This document shows, one piece after another, positions 9,506 to 18,403 of a stretch of DNA of 64,000 nt. This DNA is from Bremerella volcania (GTDB taxonomy: Bacteria > Planctomycetota > Planctomycetia > Pirellulales > Pirellulaceae): positions 3,534,001 through 3,598,000 of the forward strand of contig NZ_CP036289.1 of NCBI RefSeq assembly GCF_007748115.1, read 5' to 3'. The notes below the pieces were generated by a model. The model did not search any database. It saw nothing but the letters and a program-made list of their open reading frames with translations, and was not told the DNA's origin. Positions within the stretch are counted from its first letter, which is position 1, and each line of letters starts with the position of its first letter. The translations under genes were made by a program, and so were the position numbers.

Positions 9506-10530
9506 GGCTGCTTCTCCGCGGTTGCCTGGGTATTGCCGGGAGGAAACTGGGCCGTACGATCTTCGGACGTTGTTGGTAGCGAGGACGGAGAGGCCTTTTG
9601 GGGAACCGGAGGCGGATCCGTGAGCAGATCCATGAACCCTTCGTTGGTTCGCAGGATAATTGTCGCGTCACTCCCAAGACTTCGCTTGAGTGCCTCCAGC
9701 GAACGCCAATACCGGTAGAACTCGGGATCTCGCAGGTGGGCTTGTGCATAGATCTCCGACACCTTTTGTTCGGCGTCGGCACGGATGCGACCTGCTTCCA
9801 AACGTCCGTCTCGCAGAATCTCTTCGCTCCGCACGACGGCATCGTCGCGAATCGCGTTGGCATCTTTCTCGCCCAGGGCTCGCAACTGCTTCGCTGCAGC
9901 TTCCCGTTCGGCCTTCATTTGGGCAAGGACGGCCGAGACATTGGAAGACTCGTAGGCAATTCGATTGATCCCGATCTGAAGGATCTGAATTCCAAACTTT
10001 TCGCGTGCATCTTGCTGCACGTCTTGCAGAAGCTGCTGTTCGATGCGCTGGGTCTGCAGTTGAGCTACGTCGGTTGAAACCAACGCGGACAGATCGTAGC
10101 CTCCCATCCGCGTATTCTTAGCGGCCGTTACCATGCCATCGATCTTGGCAGACACGGCTTCGACGCTTCCGGCGGATTGAAGAAATAGCAATGGGTCGGC
10201 TACGTTCCACACCACAAAGGTCGAGAGGACCACGTTGCGACGATCGTGCGTTAGCGTTGCCGTGTAGGGCGTGTTGAAGACATGTTGCCGCAAGTCGACA
10301 ACGCGGGCATCCTCGACAGGCCACGGAAGTTTGAAATAGGCCCCGGGTTCCATCAGTTGGCGAGTTGGCTTGCCAAAGCGAGTGACGACCACGGATGTCC
10401 CTTCCGATACCTGAACGTAGCAGGGATAGGCCACCAGCAGGATAAAGATCGAAATACCCAGACCAATCCTTACGACTTTCGTCCAGAGAGGTGCTGCCTG
10501 ATTCGATTGCTGTTCGGTTACGTTTTCCAT
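9502..10530 (-). CDS. SPFH/band-7 membrane protein, HflC-like (second of three)
   Basis: 342 residues from the ATG at 10530, which is preferred to an in-frame TTG at 10551 abutting the previous stop. There is one transmembrane segment near the N-terminus (VVRIGLGISIFILLVAYPCY). The SPFH domain begins VQVSEGTSVVVTRFGKPT. A long Glu/Arg/Ala helical stretch follows (MKAEREAAAKQLRALGEKDA), as in HflC. The C-terminus is Pro/Ser-rich. It probably forms a hetero-oligomer with its two SPFH neighbours. The ribosome binding site of the ATG is weak, so the TTG start remains possible. Confidence 0.8.
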   Translation of the reverse strand: MENVTEQQSNQAAPLWTKVVRIGLGISIFILLVAYPCYVQVSEGTSVVVTRFGKPTRQLMEPGAYFKLPWPVEDARVVDLRQHVFNTPYTATLTHDRRNVVLSTFVVWNVADPLLFLQSAGSVEAVSAKIDGMVTAAKNTRMGGYDLSALVSTDVAQLQTQRIEQQLLQDVQQDAREKFGIQILQIGINRIAYESSNVSAVLAQMKAEREAAAKQLRALGEKDANAIRDDAVVRSEEILRDGRLEAGRIRADAEQKVSEIYAQAHLRDPEFYRYWRSLEALKRSLGSDATIILRTNEGFMDLLTDPPPVPQKASPSSLPTTSEDRTAQFPPGNTQATAEKQP

Positions 10531-10551
10531 GAGATATCTTGTACCGGCCAA

Positions 10552-12351
10552 CTAGGGTGACGGTGATGCGAGTGGTGGTATGACGGAAGGAGTTAACGAG
10601 GCATTGGGCTCCGTTACGAGTACATCCTGAAGCTGCGAGTCAATCACGTAGACTTGCCGGCCAGGAAGGGTTTTTTCGTAGGTGTCGAACCAAAGCCGCG
10701 TTCGATAGGTTTCCGGTGCCGCGCGATAGGCTTTGCTGGCCTCAGCAAAGTGGGATGCTTCTTGGCCTGCCAGCCCAACACGCTTGGCGGCAGCCTGCTT
10801 AGCGGACGCGACCAGTGCGGCGGATTCCTTTTCCGCACCCAGGAGCTTGGCTTGAGCGTCGCCGCGTGCTTGAATCACACGTCGCTGGGCATCGCTCTCG
10901 GCATTGCTGACATCCAAATAGGCATCGGCTGCCTCGACAGGCGGATGCAAACTTAGCAAGCTGACATCCACGATCTCGATCCCCAGTTGCATGTCCCGAG
11001 ACTTCTCGGTCACCTTGCTGGCAATTCGCTGGGCAAATGCCTGGCGATCTTCGGTCAGCACCTGGTCAAGAGTCGCATTTTCCGTTTCTTCACGCAGTAC
11101 CTGGTAGGCAACCGCCTCGAGCGCCTGGGCAGGTTCCGCATGGCGAACGAGATAGTTTTTGAGTTGCTCGACGCTCCTGCCAACCTGGTAATAGATCTGA
11201 GCATTCACGGCAACCAACTCCGATTGGGTTCCCAATACCAAGGCGAACTCGTTGGCATGGGGTTCGGTCCAAAGCATCGAACGTGGCTCGACAGCGACGA
11301 CGGCCCTTTCATCTACCGGCTGCGAGAACCCAATTTGAAGCGTACGGATCTCGCCAACCGATACACGCCGCACACGCCCAAATGGCCAAGGATACTTGGT
11401 GTGCAAACCAGGCTGAAGCGGGTCCGACTGGACTTGTCCCAATACTTCCGAGAGTGCCAACTGGTCAGGCTGTACGATCACAAGCGAAGTCGACAACCAG
11501 AATACGAGTATCGACACGAGCAAAGCTACCGGCGTTGCCCGGCGGAAGAATCGAATCGACCAGGAAGAGCGAAGACTCAATCCGAAACGCCGCTCAGCAA
11601 TGTGAAACAGCGTGTCGAGAGGATTCAACGAGGACAGCAACACTTCACGAAAGAGCGAGTCGAGGGGGTCAGGCAACTCTCCACGATCAGCACCGCTAAC
11701 GCGTTCCAATTGGAACCAGGCAATCAACAATCGCAGTACGCTCTCGCCGATTACGATGGCCAGATAGACGTGAACAATGACGGCAAGCCACTGGGGAATA
11801 CTCGCCAGCACGGACGATGCCAGCTGAGCCGCCGCAGCGAGGAACCACCCCACACGAGCTTCGTGGAGTGTTAGCCTGATCGTGTCTAGATCGCTGGATG
11901 GTTCCTCGGAAATCCCCTGAGTCATCTTCCCCAAGGCAGTCCACAAGCTTGCCATGAGCACAGCGAGAATCGCCGAGGTCGCGATCTCTTGCGGAGACAG
12001 TGTACGAGCGACTTCGACACGCCCCACCAGCAACGACATGATCACGCCAATCAGCAGTACGAACAAAGGTCCCGCCGTAAATATCGTATGCAGCGACCAC
12101 GCTTCAATTGGTTGGGTTTGTCCCGACGGAATGGATGCTCGGATGTCGATCGACCGACGAGTCGACCACAACAGAACGACCGTCAACAGCAGTTGAATCC
12201 CCAAACCGCGAAACAGTGCCGACTCACTGTAGAACGCATAGCCGAAGGTCAGCGCGGCACTTACGCCAACCATCCACAAAAGCTGCCCGATCCAGGCACG
12301 AACTTCAGGGGAAGGTGGAACGTATGAGTCTTGCTCAGAAACACTACTCAT
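10552..12351 (-). CDS. polytopic SPFH-domain protein (multi-TM region fused to HflK-like domain)
   Basis: 599 residues. The N-terminal half (about 20-280) has roughly six hydrophobic segments not found in ordinary HflK. A further membrane segment (RRATPVALLVSILVFWLSTS) leads into an SPFH domain starting with IVQPDQLALSEVLGQV. A helical Ala/Glu/Lys/Gln-rich tail follows (RRVIQARGDAQAKLLGAEKE), and a Pro/Ser C-terminus. The extra transmembrane block makes it the likely membrane anchor of the three-SPFH assembly. The ATG at 12351 overlaps the permease TGA (ATGA) and has GGAG upstream, so a longer form from 12381 is rejected. What the polytopic part binds is unknown. Confidence 0.75.
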   Translation of the reverse strand: MSSVSEQDSYVPPSPEVRAWIGQLLWMVGVSAALTFGYAFYSESALFRGLGIQLLLTVVLLWSTRRSIDIRASIPSGQTQPIEAWSLHTIFTAGPLFVLLIGVIMSLLVGRVEVARTLSPQEIATSAILAVLMASLWTALGKMTQGISEEPSSDLDTIRLTLHEARVGWFLAAAAQLASSVLASIPQWLAVIVHVYLAIVIGESVLRLLIAWFQLERVSGADRGELPDPLDSLFREVLLSSLNPLDTLFHIAERRFGLSLRSSWSIRFFRRATPVALLVSILVFWLSTSLVIVQPDQLALSEVLGQVQSDPLQPGLHTKYPWPFGRVRRVSVGEIRTLQIGFSQPVDERAVVAVEPRSMLWTEPHANEFALVLGTQSELVAVNAQIYYQVGRSVEQLKNYLVRHAEPAQALEAVAYQVLREETENATLDQVLTEDRQAFAQRIASKVTEKSRDMQLGIEIVDVSLLSLHPPVEAADAYLDVSNAESDAQRRVIQARGDAQAKLLGAEKESAALVASAKQAAAKRVGLAGQEASHFAEASKAYRAAPETYRTRLWFDTYEKTLPGRQVYVIDSQLQDVLVTEPNASLTPSVIPPLASPSP

Positions 12352-13922
12352 GTCTTGTCTCCTAAGCAGGCAACTCGGCACGATTGAAATTGATCGATCA
12401 ATTCGGCTCCTCGTTCTTTCACCTCAGCATCCGTCAATTCGGCTTGAGCGAACTGTTGACGCGTCTTCCAAAGCAGCTCTCGAAGGGCCCGGATTTCTGA
12501 CGCCTGTTGACTATTGGGAACGCTCATCCTCAGAACCCACCCAACCGGCATCCGCGCCGCAACCGTATCCCACTCGGCAAGCTTCTGTTGGGCGACATGC
12601 GTCTTGTTGGTCTTCACCGCGATTACCGCGTCGGCGGATACCTTTTTCATTTGTTCGAATGATTCTTCCACGCCTGGGAAGATGGAATACATCAGCATGA
12701 TGACTCCGAAGGCGGCCACGCCAATAAGCGACATGCCAACTTGTCCCGGCGTCAACTCGACATTCCAGCGACCAGCCGACGGTTTCGCCTCGGCCGAAGG
12801 GATGGGATCTTCACGAAAATGAAGGCCCCGGGACCGAACCACGATGCCCCACAACGTAAGGATTCCTAATAGCGTCGTGCCGGCCTGCATGATCAGGTCG
12901 GTATGGTTCAGTTGTTGACTCAACGCCAGAGAGAACTGGCCGAAGGTCGCATGGTAGGGGCGGGCCAGTGTATCGAGGCCGTGGGTTTCCTCTTCGTCGC
13001 CCGGGGCCGGTGGGAACACGGAGTAAGTCCCATAGCTGACGGTCGTCGCCAGAACGATTGTCACCAAGAGGAGTGCCAGCGTACGCTGTGCTCCCCAAAC
13101 CGAACGCATCGCGAGGACGGTACCGCCACCCCACGCAACACCAAGTAGTTGCAGAACGATGGCACACGCAAACGCGAGGTGTGTGGAATGAATGGCTGAC
13201 ACCGCCATGGTGAACGTGATGGGGGTCACCATCTGCGGCCCCGTCAACGCCATCGTTTCCAAAGGGCCAGTCGTATTCTGATACGAGAAGATCTTCTCGA
13301 ACGCTCCCGATGGAACCAGACCGACTACCAAGCCTGAGACAACCATGCCGAGCACGATGTAGACGATCGACCACCCGGTCACGATTTGCCCAGCAGCGAC
13401 GGCGGCGTTCCAGAGTCTCGTTGTGCCGTTGGTTACCTCGGGAACGGAAGTTGTATTGATGTCCTGGGGCTCATCTGAGAACCGCCCCGCAACCTCGGCA
13501 ACGACGACGGCGTATACGCAGGCAACCAACAGAAACACACCACACTGCCAGATTGGCAATACGCTGATCGCGTAGAGAATCGACAAGGGGTTGAGCAGTG
13601 GAGCAACAAGCCACAACACGGCCAAGTCGCGACGTGGCATGCCTCCATCGGAAAGTTCCTTCGCGATCGGAATGACACCGAGAGCACACACCGGCACGCA
13701 TAAACAAGCTGCCAGCAAACGAAACGTTCGCTCGAAGCTGCCTGCCGGTCCCAGCCACTTCCGTAATACGCTATAGCCACCGCTGACGCGAATAGCCGCT
13801 GCGCCAAGGATTCCGATGAGAATCGTGGCGGAAGATTCCACGAGAATGCGAATCATCGTTATCAACAGCGTAACGACCGACTGTTCGACCGAGAATGTGT
13901 GCCAGAAATCACCAAATGCCAT
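12348..13922 (-). CDS. DUF318/ArsP-type permease with soluble C-terminal extension
   Basis: 524 residues. About eight to ten transmembrane segments carry the family signature CVPVCALGVIPIAKEL (near residue 95), and PLLNPLSILYA follows. Members of this permease superfamily (ArsP, SO_0444) move organo-arsenicals or metal ions, often with a Cys in the first signature. A last membrane segment near 400 is followed by about 110 soluble residues with helical character. The start ATG lies only 3 bases after the moxR stop, and the stop overlaps the next gene. Sharing an operon with a P1B ATPase and NicO suggests metal export. The substrate is unknown. Confidence 0.75.
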   Translation of the reverse strand: MAFGDFWHTFSVEQSVVTLLITMIRILVESSATILIGILGAAAIRVSGGYSVLRKWLGPAGSFERTFRLLAACLCVPVCALGVIPIAKELSDGGMPRRDLAVLWLVAPLLNPLSILYAISVLPIWQCGVFLLVACVYAVVVAEVAGRFSDEPQDINTTSVPEVTNGTTRLWNAAVAAGQIVTGWSIVYIVLGMVVSGLVVGLVPSGAFEKIFSYQNTTGPLETMALTGPQMVTPITFTMAVSAIHSTHLAFACAIVLQLLGVAWGGGTVLAMRSVWGAQRTLALLLVTIVLATTVSYGTYSVFPPAPGDEEETHGLDTLARPYHATFGQFSLALSQQLNHTDLIMQAGTTLLGILTLWGIVVRSRGLHFREDPIPSAEAKPSAGRWNVELTPGQVGMSLIGVAAFGVIMLMYSIFPGVEESFEQMKKVSADAVIAVKTNKTHVAQQKLAEWDTVAARMPVGWVLRMSVPNSQQASEIRALRELLWKTRQQFAQAELTDAEVKERGAELIDQFQSCRVACLGDKT

Positions 13923-13925
13923 GGA

Positions 13926-14906
13926 TCAACCCCGCGTCACGGGAACAGGAACGGTTCGCAGCATCTCTTCAATGAGTTCCGCGGAATCGTCGAATTCACC
14001 CGACAGGCGGACATTCAGCACAGGGTGGGCCATCTCTTGAATATCGTCCGGCGTGACGTAGTCGCGGCCATGCAGGTGAGCCCAAGCCTGGGCCACGCGC
14101 TGCAACGTCAATAGTCCACGGGGACTGACGCCCAGCGTAACTTCGCTACGGTTGCGAGTGAATTCGGCTAACTCGACCATATATCGCAAGAGGTTGTTCT
14201 CGATATGTACCTGGGAAACATGATTTTGAAGTTGTTGCAGTTGCCTGGGTGTCAGCACGGTCTCGATTTCCGGCCGCTCTCGATCGCCACGATGGATGTT
14301 GGAGGCCAACATCTCAATCTCGTTGTCCTTGCCGGGGTACCCAATACTCAGCCGCATGGCGAACCGGTCGAGTTGGGCTTCCGGCAAGGGATAAGCACCG
14401 TGACTGTCCACCGGGTTTTGCGTGGCAATCACGAAGAACGATTCCGACAAGCGGTGGCAATGCTTGTCGATGGTCACCTGCCGCTCCGCCATCGCTTCAA
14501 AAAGCGAGGACTGCGTACGCGGCGTGGCACGATTGATTTCGTCGGCCAGCAGTACGTCGGAAAAGACCGGCCCCGGGACGAACTCGAACTCCCGCGTCTT
14601 TTGATTGAACATGTTGAAGCCAGTCACATCACTGGGCATCAAGTCCGGCGTACACTGCACGCGGGCAAAGTCACCCCCGATGGCGGTCGAAAGTGCCTTG
14701 GCCAGCGTGGTTTTTCCTAGCCCGGGAAGGTCTTCCAGCAGGATGTGCCCCCGAGCTAGCACGCAGGCAATCACCTTCTCCACGACGTCTTGCTTACCCT
14801 TCAGAGTCTGATTTAGCGCCTGGCGAATGCCGTCGATCATTGGCTGAAATTCGCACTCCCCCTCAGGGGCGAGAACTTGCAGATCATTTTCGGACACAGT
14901 TTTCAC
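13926..14906 (-). CDS. MoxR-family AAA+ ATPase
   Basis: 326 residues from a GTG that overlaps the previous TGA (GTGA), with AAGGAG 5 bases upstream. Walker A DLPGLGKTT is at ~59-67, Walker B/MoxR signature VLLADEINRATPRTQSSLFE follows, and ATQNPVDSHGAYPLPEAQLDR is sensor-type. MoxR ATPases act as chaperones that assemble or insert cofactors into membrane or periplasmic protein complexes. They usually sit with DUF58 and transglutaminase or VWA genes, exactly as here. In this operon its client could be the permease, SPFH or ATPase complex encoded downstream. That partner assignment is inference. Confidence 0.9.
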   Translation of the reverse strand: MKTVSENDLQVLAPEGECEFQPMIDGIRQALNQTLKGKQDVVEKVIACVLARGHILLEDLPGLGKTTLAKALSTAIGGDFARVQCTPDLMPSDVTGFNMFNQKTREFEFVPGPVFSDVLLADEINRATPRTQSSLFEAMAERQVTIDKHCHRLSESFFVIATQNPVDSHGAYPLPEAQLDRFAMRLSIGYPGKDNEIEMLASNIHRGDRERPEIETVLTPRQLQQLQNHVSQVHIENNLLRYMVELAEFTRNRSEVTLGVSPRGLLTLQRVAQAWAHLHGRDYVTPDDIQEMAHPVLNVRLSGEFDDSAELIEEMLRTVPVPVTRG

Positions 14907-17200
14907 GATAGCTCCTTGGAAGCGGATGCTGGACTTTTCGGGTGAGGCGAATGAACAAACGCGGTGAATGCCTCGTTGCAAACACGATCGATTTCGCTAT
15001 GGGAGAATGGACAACTTAACGTCGGTGAATAGAGCGCCCAATTCGTGGCAGCGACAAAATCCTGCGAGATGGGTTGGCAGCACTCTTGAATCCAACGGGC
15101 AAAGGTCTTTCCTTGCGGACGACGGTGGCCTTGAATCCTCGCTCGCCACTGCATCAAACGCGCCGTCCAGAGGATTCGATTTCGATCACTGCCAAACCAG
15201 GCATACCGATTTGCCAGGCGAAGGACAATATCCACCAGGCGGGCGAACAACATATAGATGGTGAGAACCACAACTACAGTGATGCTAAGTAGTATCCAGT
15301 TGCTGACGCACCACGTGCCTACCGCAATGCAGGCAGCCTGAAGCCGCTGCCAAGGAGTCAGCCTCGGTGCCAACAGTTCGTATCCGGGAGTGGGTTCGAC
15401 AGGATGCCATACTTTGCCATCCCAGGAGACTTCCACCCAGAAGTGAACGTCTTCCTTAGCGACTGGAGTTTGCCAGGTTCCGGCATCAAAATGCCGTGGA
15501 TCTGCGTAGAATCCGCTTACCACGCGTGACGTGTACCCCAATTCGCGCAGGAGAAGTGAGGTAGCCGTAGCGAAGAGATAGTCAGGCCCCCGCTTTGTAT
15601 CGAACAGAAACGTCTCAACAGGGAACTCGACATCCTCGCTTAGTTGGCTATCGGACGCATGTGCGTATTCACTGCGCAGATAGTCTTGCACGGCCAATAC
15701 CTGCTCCCATCCCGGCTGCTTGCCGGAAGTACACTCAAGAGCCAACTCGCGGATTCGCGGGATCGAAGTTTCCGGGTCTGGAAGCGAGATGCTTCTCTGG
15801 AGTTTGCTGGTTGCGTAGTCGCCCAGCAGCGTTGGCGAACTGACCAGGAACGACTGCACCCGCATGACCGTAAGCTGCGGAATGAAGTCGACGGTAATTC
15901 GCGGATGCCCATCATCCGCCAGGCCGAACATGTCCTCGCGGTCGACGTCTTTGATCTGAAACCGAGCCAGACGCGGAGGGGCGGGAATACGATCCGTTTT
16001 CAAATTGATGAACTTCAGCAGATGCTCTTCGGTTGAATGGATGTGTTCGTCCGACAAGGGACACGAAACGTTGAACCATGGCTCTCCATCTTCCTTGATC
16101 AACTTGACGGGAGGTTCCTGGTGAGTCTCCTTGGCTTGCAGGTTCACACCATCGAATTGGTCGTATATCGTCGTTCGCAAGTGAAGCGGAACTCGCCCTT
16201 TGACATAGAACAACGCCGGCGACTTTTTGTCGTCGAGCGACTTTTGACGACGTGCCTCATTCTTTCGCAGCAGGCTAAAGTCGTTTCCTTTCGATTTCGT
16301 TGTCGCCACGCGCGAGTGTCGATGCTCGAGTTCGGACGGTGGAAGGCTCACCGCTTTCTGAAACGTTCTCTTCTTAACGACTGGCGCGTCGTAGGTGTCA
16401 TCGAACACGTCGAACAGGCTCGGCATCTTCGATTCGAGAAAGACTTCGCTCTCGGTCGGTCCGAAGCTCATGGCATCCTTGGTGCCTTGCACCAAGTCAT
16501 CCCCATCGCCAACACCCCCTTGGGATCGCACATCGGAAACCCGATTCCCTCCCGAGCTGGGCATGAAGCCGGCCAGGGCTCGCGTCGCATGGTTCGTACC
16601 TGCGATGCCGATCGCGGCGGCAGCCAGCAAAACGGCCAGACAGAACGCGAGCCCGACGGCGCCACGAGGAATCTCCGACTTCGTCCCCTCCGGAAACCTT
16701 CCTGATATTCGATCCCAGTACGAGGTCACGAGCCAACCCACGCCGAGCACTGCGTAAACAATTCCGCAGATCGTCACCGACCAGTAGACACTCATGAAGA
16801 CGCTCACGGCCATCAAGGCCAGGCTCGTCAACGTGGCCAGGTTTGCGAGCCGCCTCTCCGATCGAAACGGCAGAGATGCAATCATGAGGTTGCGCAGTGC
16901 GAGAGACACCTGCCCCTCGAACAACTGACCTGATCGGGGAAAAGTCTGGTAGAGAACTTGTTCCAGCACGAAGTGACCGGCGACTACGGCGATCAGCAGC
17001 CCAATCACGCGCGTATCACGAAGCGGATCCGATGGCGATAGGTAGCGGGCGCACAGCCATGCGGCCGCAGCCACAATCGCGACTTCCAACCACTGCCACC
17101 AGAACCCCAGTTCACCGTGGTTGATTGCCAACTGCACGCCCAAGGCAGCAGTCAGCACCATCGCGAGATGGGTTCTTTGGGTGAACTTATCAGCTTCCAC
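14903..17200 (-). CDS. membrane transglutaminase-fold protein (TgpA-like), catalytic Cys apparently lost
   Basis: 765 residues. About six N-terminal membrane segments, a large periplasmic region with a transglutaminase-like domain (~500-610), one late membrane segment (~635) and a DUF4129-like tail. The usual G-x-C-x-D/E-F/Y-A nucleophile motif reads RGPDYLFATATSLLLRELGY (around residue 535), with no Cys. The His is kept in DVHFWVEVSWDG, and the Asp position reads WHPVEPTPGYE. The domain may therefore bind without catalysing. The GTG at 17200 overlaps the DUF58 stop by 11 bases and has GGGAGG upstream, so an upstream ATG inside DUF58 is rejected. The partners MoxR and DUF58 are standard for the TgpA family. 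Confidence 0.8.
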   Translation of the reverse strand: MEADKFTQRTHLAMVLTAALGVQLAINHGELGFWWQWLEVAIVAAAAWLCARYLSPSDPLRDTRVIGLLIAVVAGHFVLEQVLYQTFPRSGQLFEGQVSLALRNLMIASLPFRSERRLANLATLTSLALMAVSVFMSVYWSVTICGIVYAVLGVGWLVTSYWDRISGRFPEGTKSEIPRGAVGLAFCLAVLLAAAAIGIAGTNHATRALAGFMPSSGGNRVSDVRSQGGVGDGDDLVQGTKDAMSFGPTESEVFLESKMPSLFDVFDDTYDAPVVKKRTFQKAVSLPPSELEHRHSRVATTKSKGNDFSLLRKNEARRQKSLDDKKSPALFYVKGRVPLHLRTTIYDQFDGVNLQAKETHQEPPVKLIKEDGEPWFNVSCPLSDEHIHSTEEHLLKFINLKTDRIPAPPRLARFQIKDVDREDMFGLADDGHPRITVDFIPQLTVMRVQSFLVSSPTLLGDYATSKLQRSISLPDPETSIPRIRELALECTSGKQPGWEQVLAVQDYLRSEYAHASDSQLSEDVEFPVETFLFDTKRGPDYLFATATSLLLRELGYTSRVVSGFYADPRHFDAGTWQTPVAKEDVHFWVEVSWDGKVWHPVEPTPGYELLAPRLTPWQRLQAACIAVGTWCVSNWILLSITVVVVLTIYMLFARLVDIVLRLANRYAWFGSDRNRILWTARLMQWRARIQGHRRPQGKTFARWIQECCQPISQDFVAATNWALYSPTLSCPFSHSEIDRVCNEAFTAFVHSPHPKSPASASKELS

Positions 17201-18374
17201 ACCAAGCCTCCCGTCCCTTCGTGGTCCACTGCGAAAGCAACTGGCGAGCAGCGTTGTCATGGTCTTGGACGCAAATCCAAGGATTGACATGTGCCAATAC
17301 GGCCTGCTTCTCAGAAGCGTCAGGTGCCGCTCGAAAACCATCGCTTCGAAGCACGATCGTCCGTTTGGTTGGCTTCTCGGATTGGCTGAGATCGGTAGCA
17401 ACGGAAACCGACCAGTCGCACCCACTGCCAGTCCTTCGCATGGTTGCCGGCTCTTTGGTTGGTTTTAGACGAGCCAAACGATCCATGGTGCGATGAATGC
17501 TGGCCTGGGCTCCGGTCATCTGCTCTTCGTGTGTCCCAAAGTCCAGCACGACGACGTTGTGCTGTTGAACGAGTTCTGTAGCGATACTTGCCGCAATGCG
17601 GATCGCCCATTCGAAGGTGCTATCTGGACCAAACCCTAGATGAGAATTGTGATCAAGATCGACATAGATGCGTGCCCGAGTTTGAGCGGATCCTTGCCGC
17701 TCCGAAACGATGAATCGACCATGTCGTGCTGTCAGCGACCAATGAATTGTGCGTAATGAATCTCCCTGTCGAAACGGTCGAACGCCGGTGCGTTCTCCTT
17801 CCTGACCGATCCGCTGATCACTTGGGGACGTTACGCTGCGATGGTTGCCTTGTGGTAGTGGAAAGTTCGACAAGCGATATGTCTTCGGCCAGACGCTCAG
17901 TTCCTGCTGGACCTTCACGGGCCGCTTGGCCTTCCATAGTCCAAAGGGAAACTCAGTAACGATTCGCGGCGGAGCTTGTGGGTAGACGCCACGCTGAAGT
18001 GGTTGAAACCGCCAGACGAACTCGCATCGCGACCAGCCAGGAATGCGGGCCAGCGCCACCGCGGCGTCGCTTACCGAGTCTTCGACAAAGAAGCCGTTTT
18101 CGATTGCCAACCCCCATACCGGAATGGGCCAGCGATTGACGATTTCGACAATGACTTCTGCCTTCTCTCCTTCACGGCAACGACGCGTACGGAACTTCAA
18201 TTCGCACGAAACGCCTCGCAGCCCAACCCAAGGCCACACCACGCCCAGCCCAACGACCGCCAGGATCGTCAGCAATAGCACGTAGCCTTGCGGGGTCACA
18301 AAGATCCCCATGGCCAGTGCCACCGCCGCGAGAGCCAGCAAAATACCGATGGGCGTCTTCAGCCAATAGACGTA
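17190..18374 (-). CDS. DUF58 protein, 5' end cut by the IS element
   Basis: About 394 residues remain. Two hydrophobic segments at the N-terminus (TPIGILLALAAVALAMGIF) precede the DUF58 core. The signature GVRPFRQGDSLRTIHWSLTA and SERQGSAQTRARIYVDL are typical. DUF58 proteins are conserved partners of MoxR and TgpA-like proteins. The reading frame runs straight into the IS terminal repeat at 18375 with no good start codon at the junction, so the first residues are missing. Translation could start inside the IS or at an internal Met (ALAMGIF). As the first gene of the operon, its promoter has been removed, so the following genes may now rely on the IS or on internal promoters. Confidence 0.75.
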   Translation of the reverse strand, partial: YVYWLKTPIGILLALAAVALAMGIFVTPQGYVLLLTILAVVGLGVVWPWVGLRGVSCELKFRTRRCREGEKAEVIVEIVNRWPIPVWGLAIENGFFVEDSVSDAAVALARIPGWSRCEFVWRFQPLQRGVYPQAPPRIVTEFPFGLWKAKRPVKVQQELSVWPKTYRLSNFPLPQGNHRSVTSPSDQRIGQEGERTGVRPFRQGDSLRTIHWSLTARHGRFIVSERQGSAQTRARIYVDLDHNSHLGFGPDSTFEWAIRIAASIATELVQQHNVVVLDFGTHEEQMTGAQASIHRTMDRLARLKPTKEPATMRRTGSGCDWSVSVATDLSQSEKPTKRTIVLRSDGFRAAPDASEKQAVLAHVNPWICVQDHDNAARQLLSQWTTKGREAWCGS

Positions 18375-18403
18375 TGACCTGCCCCCACGAATGAAACCAG
18401 TCT

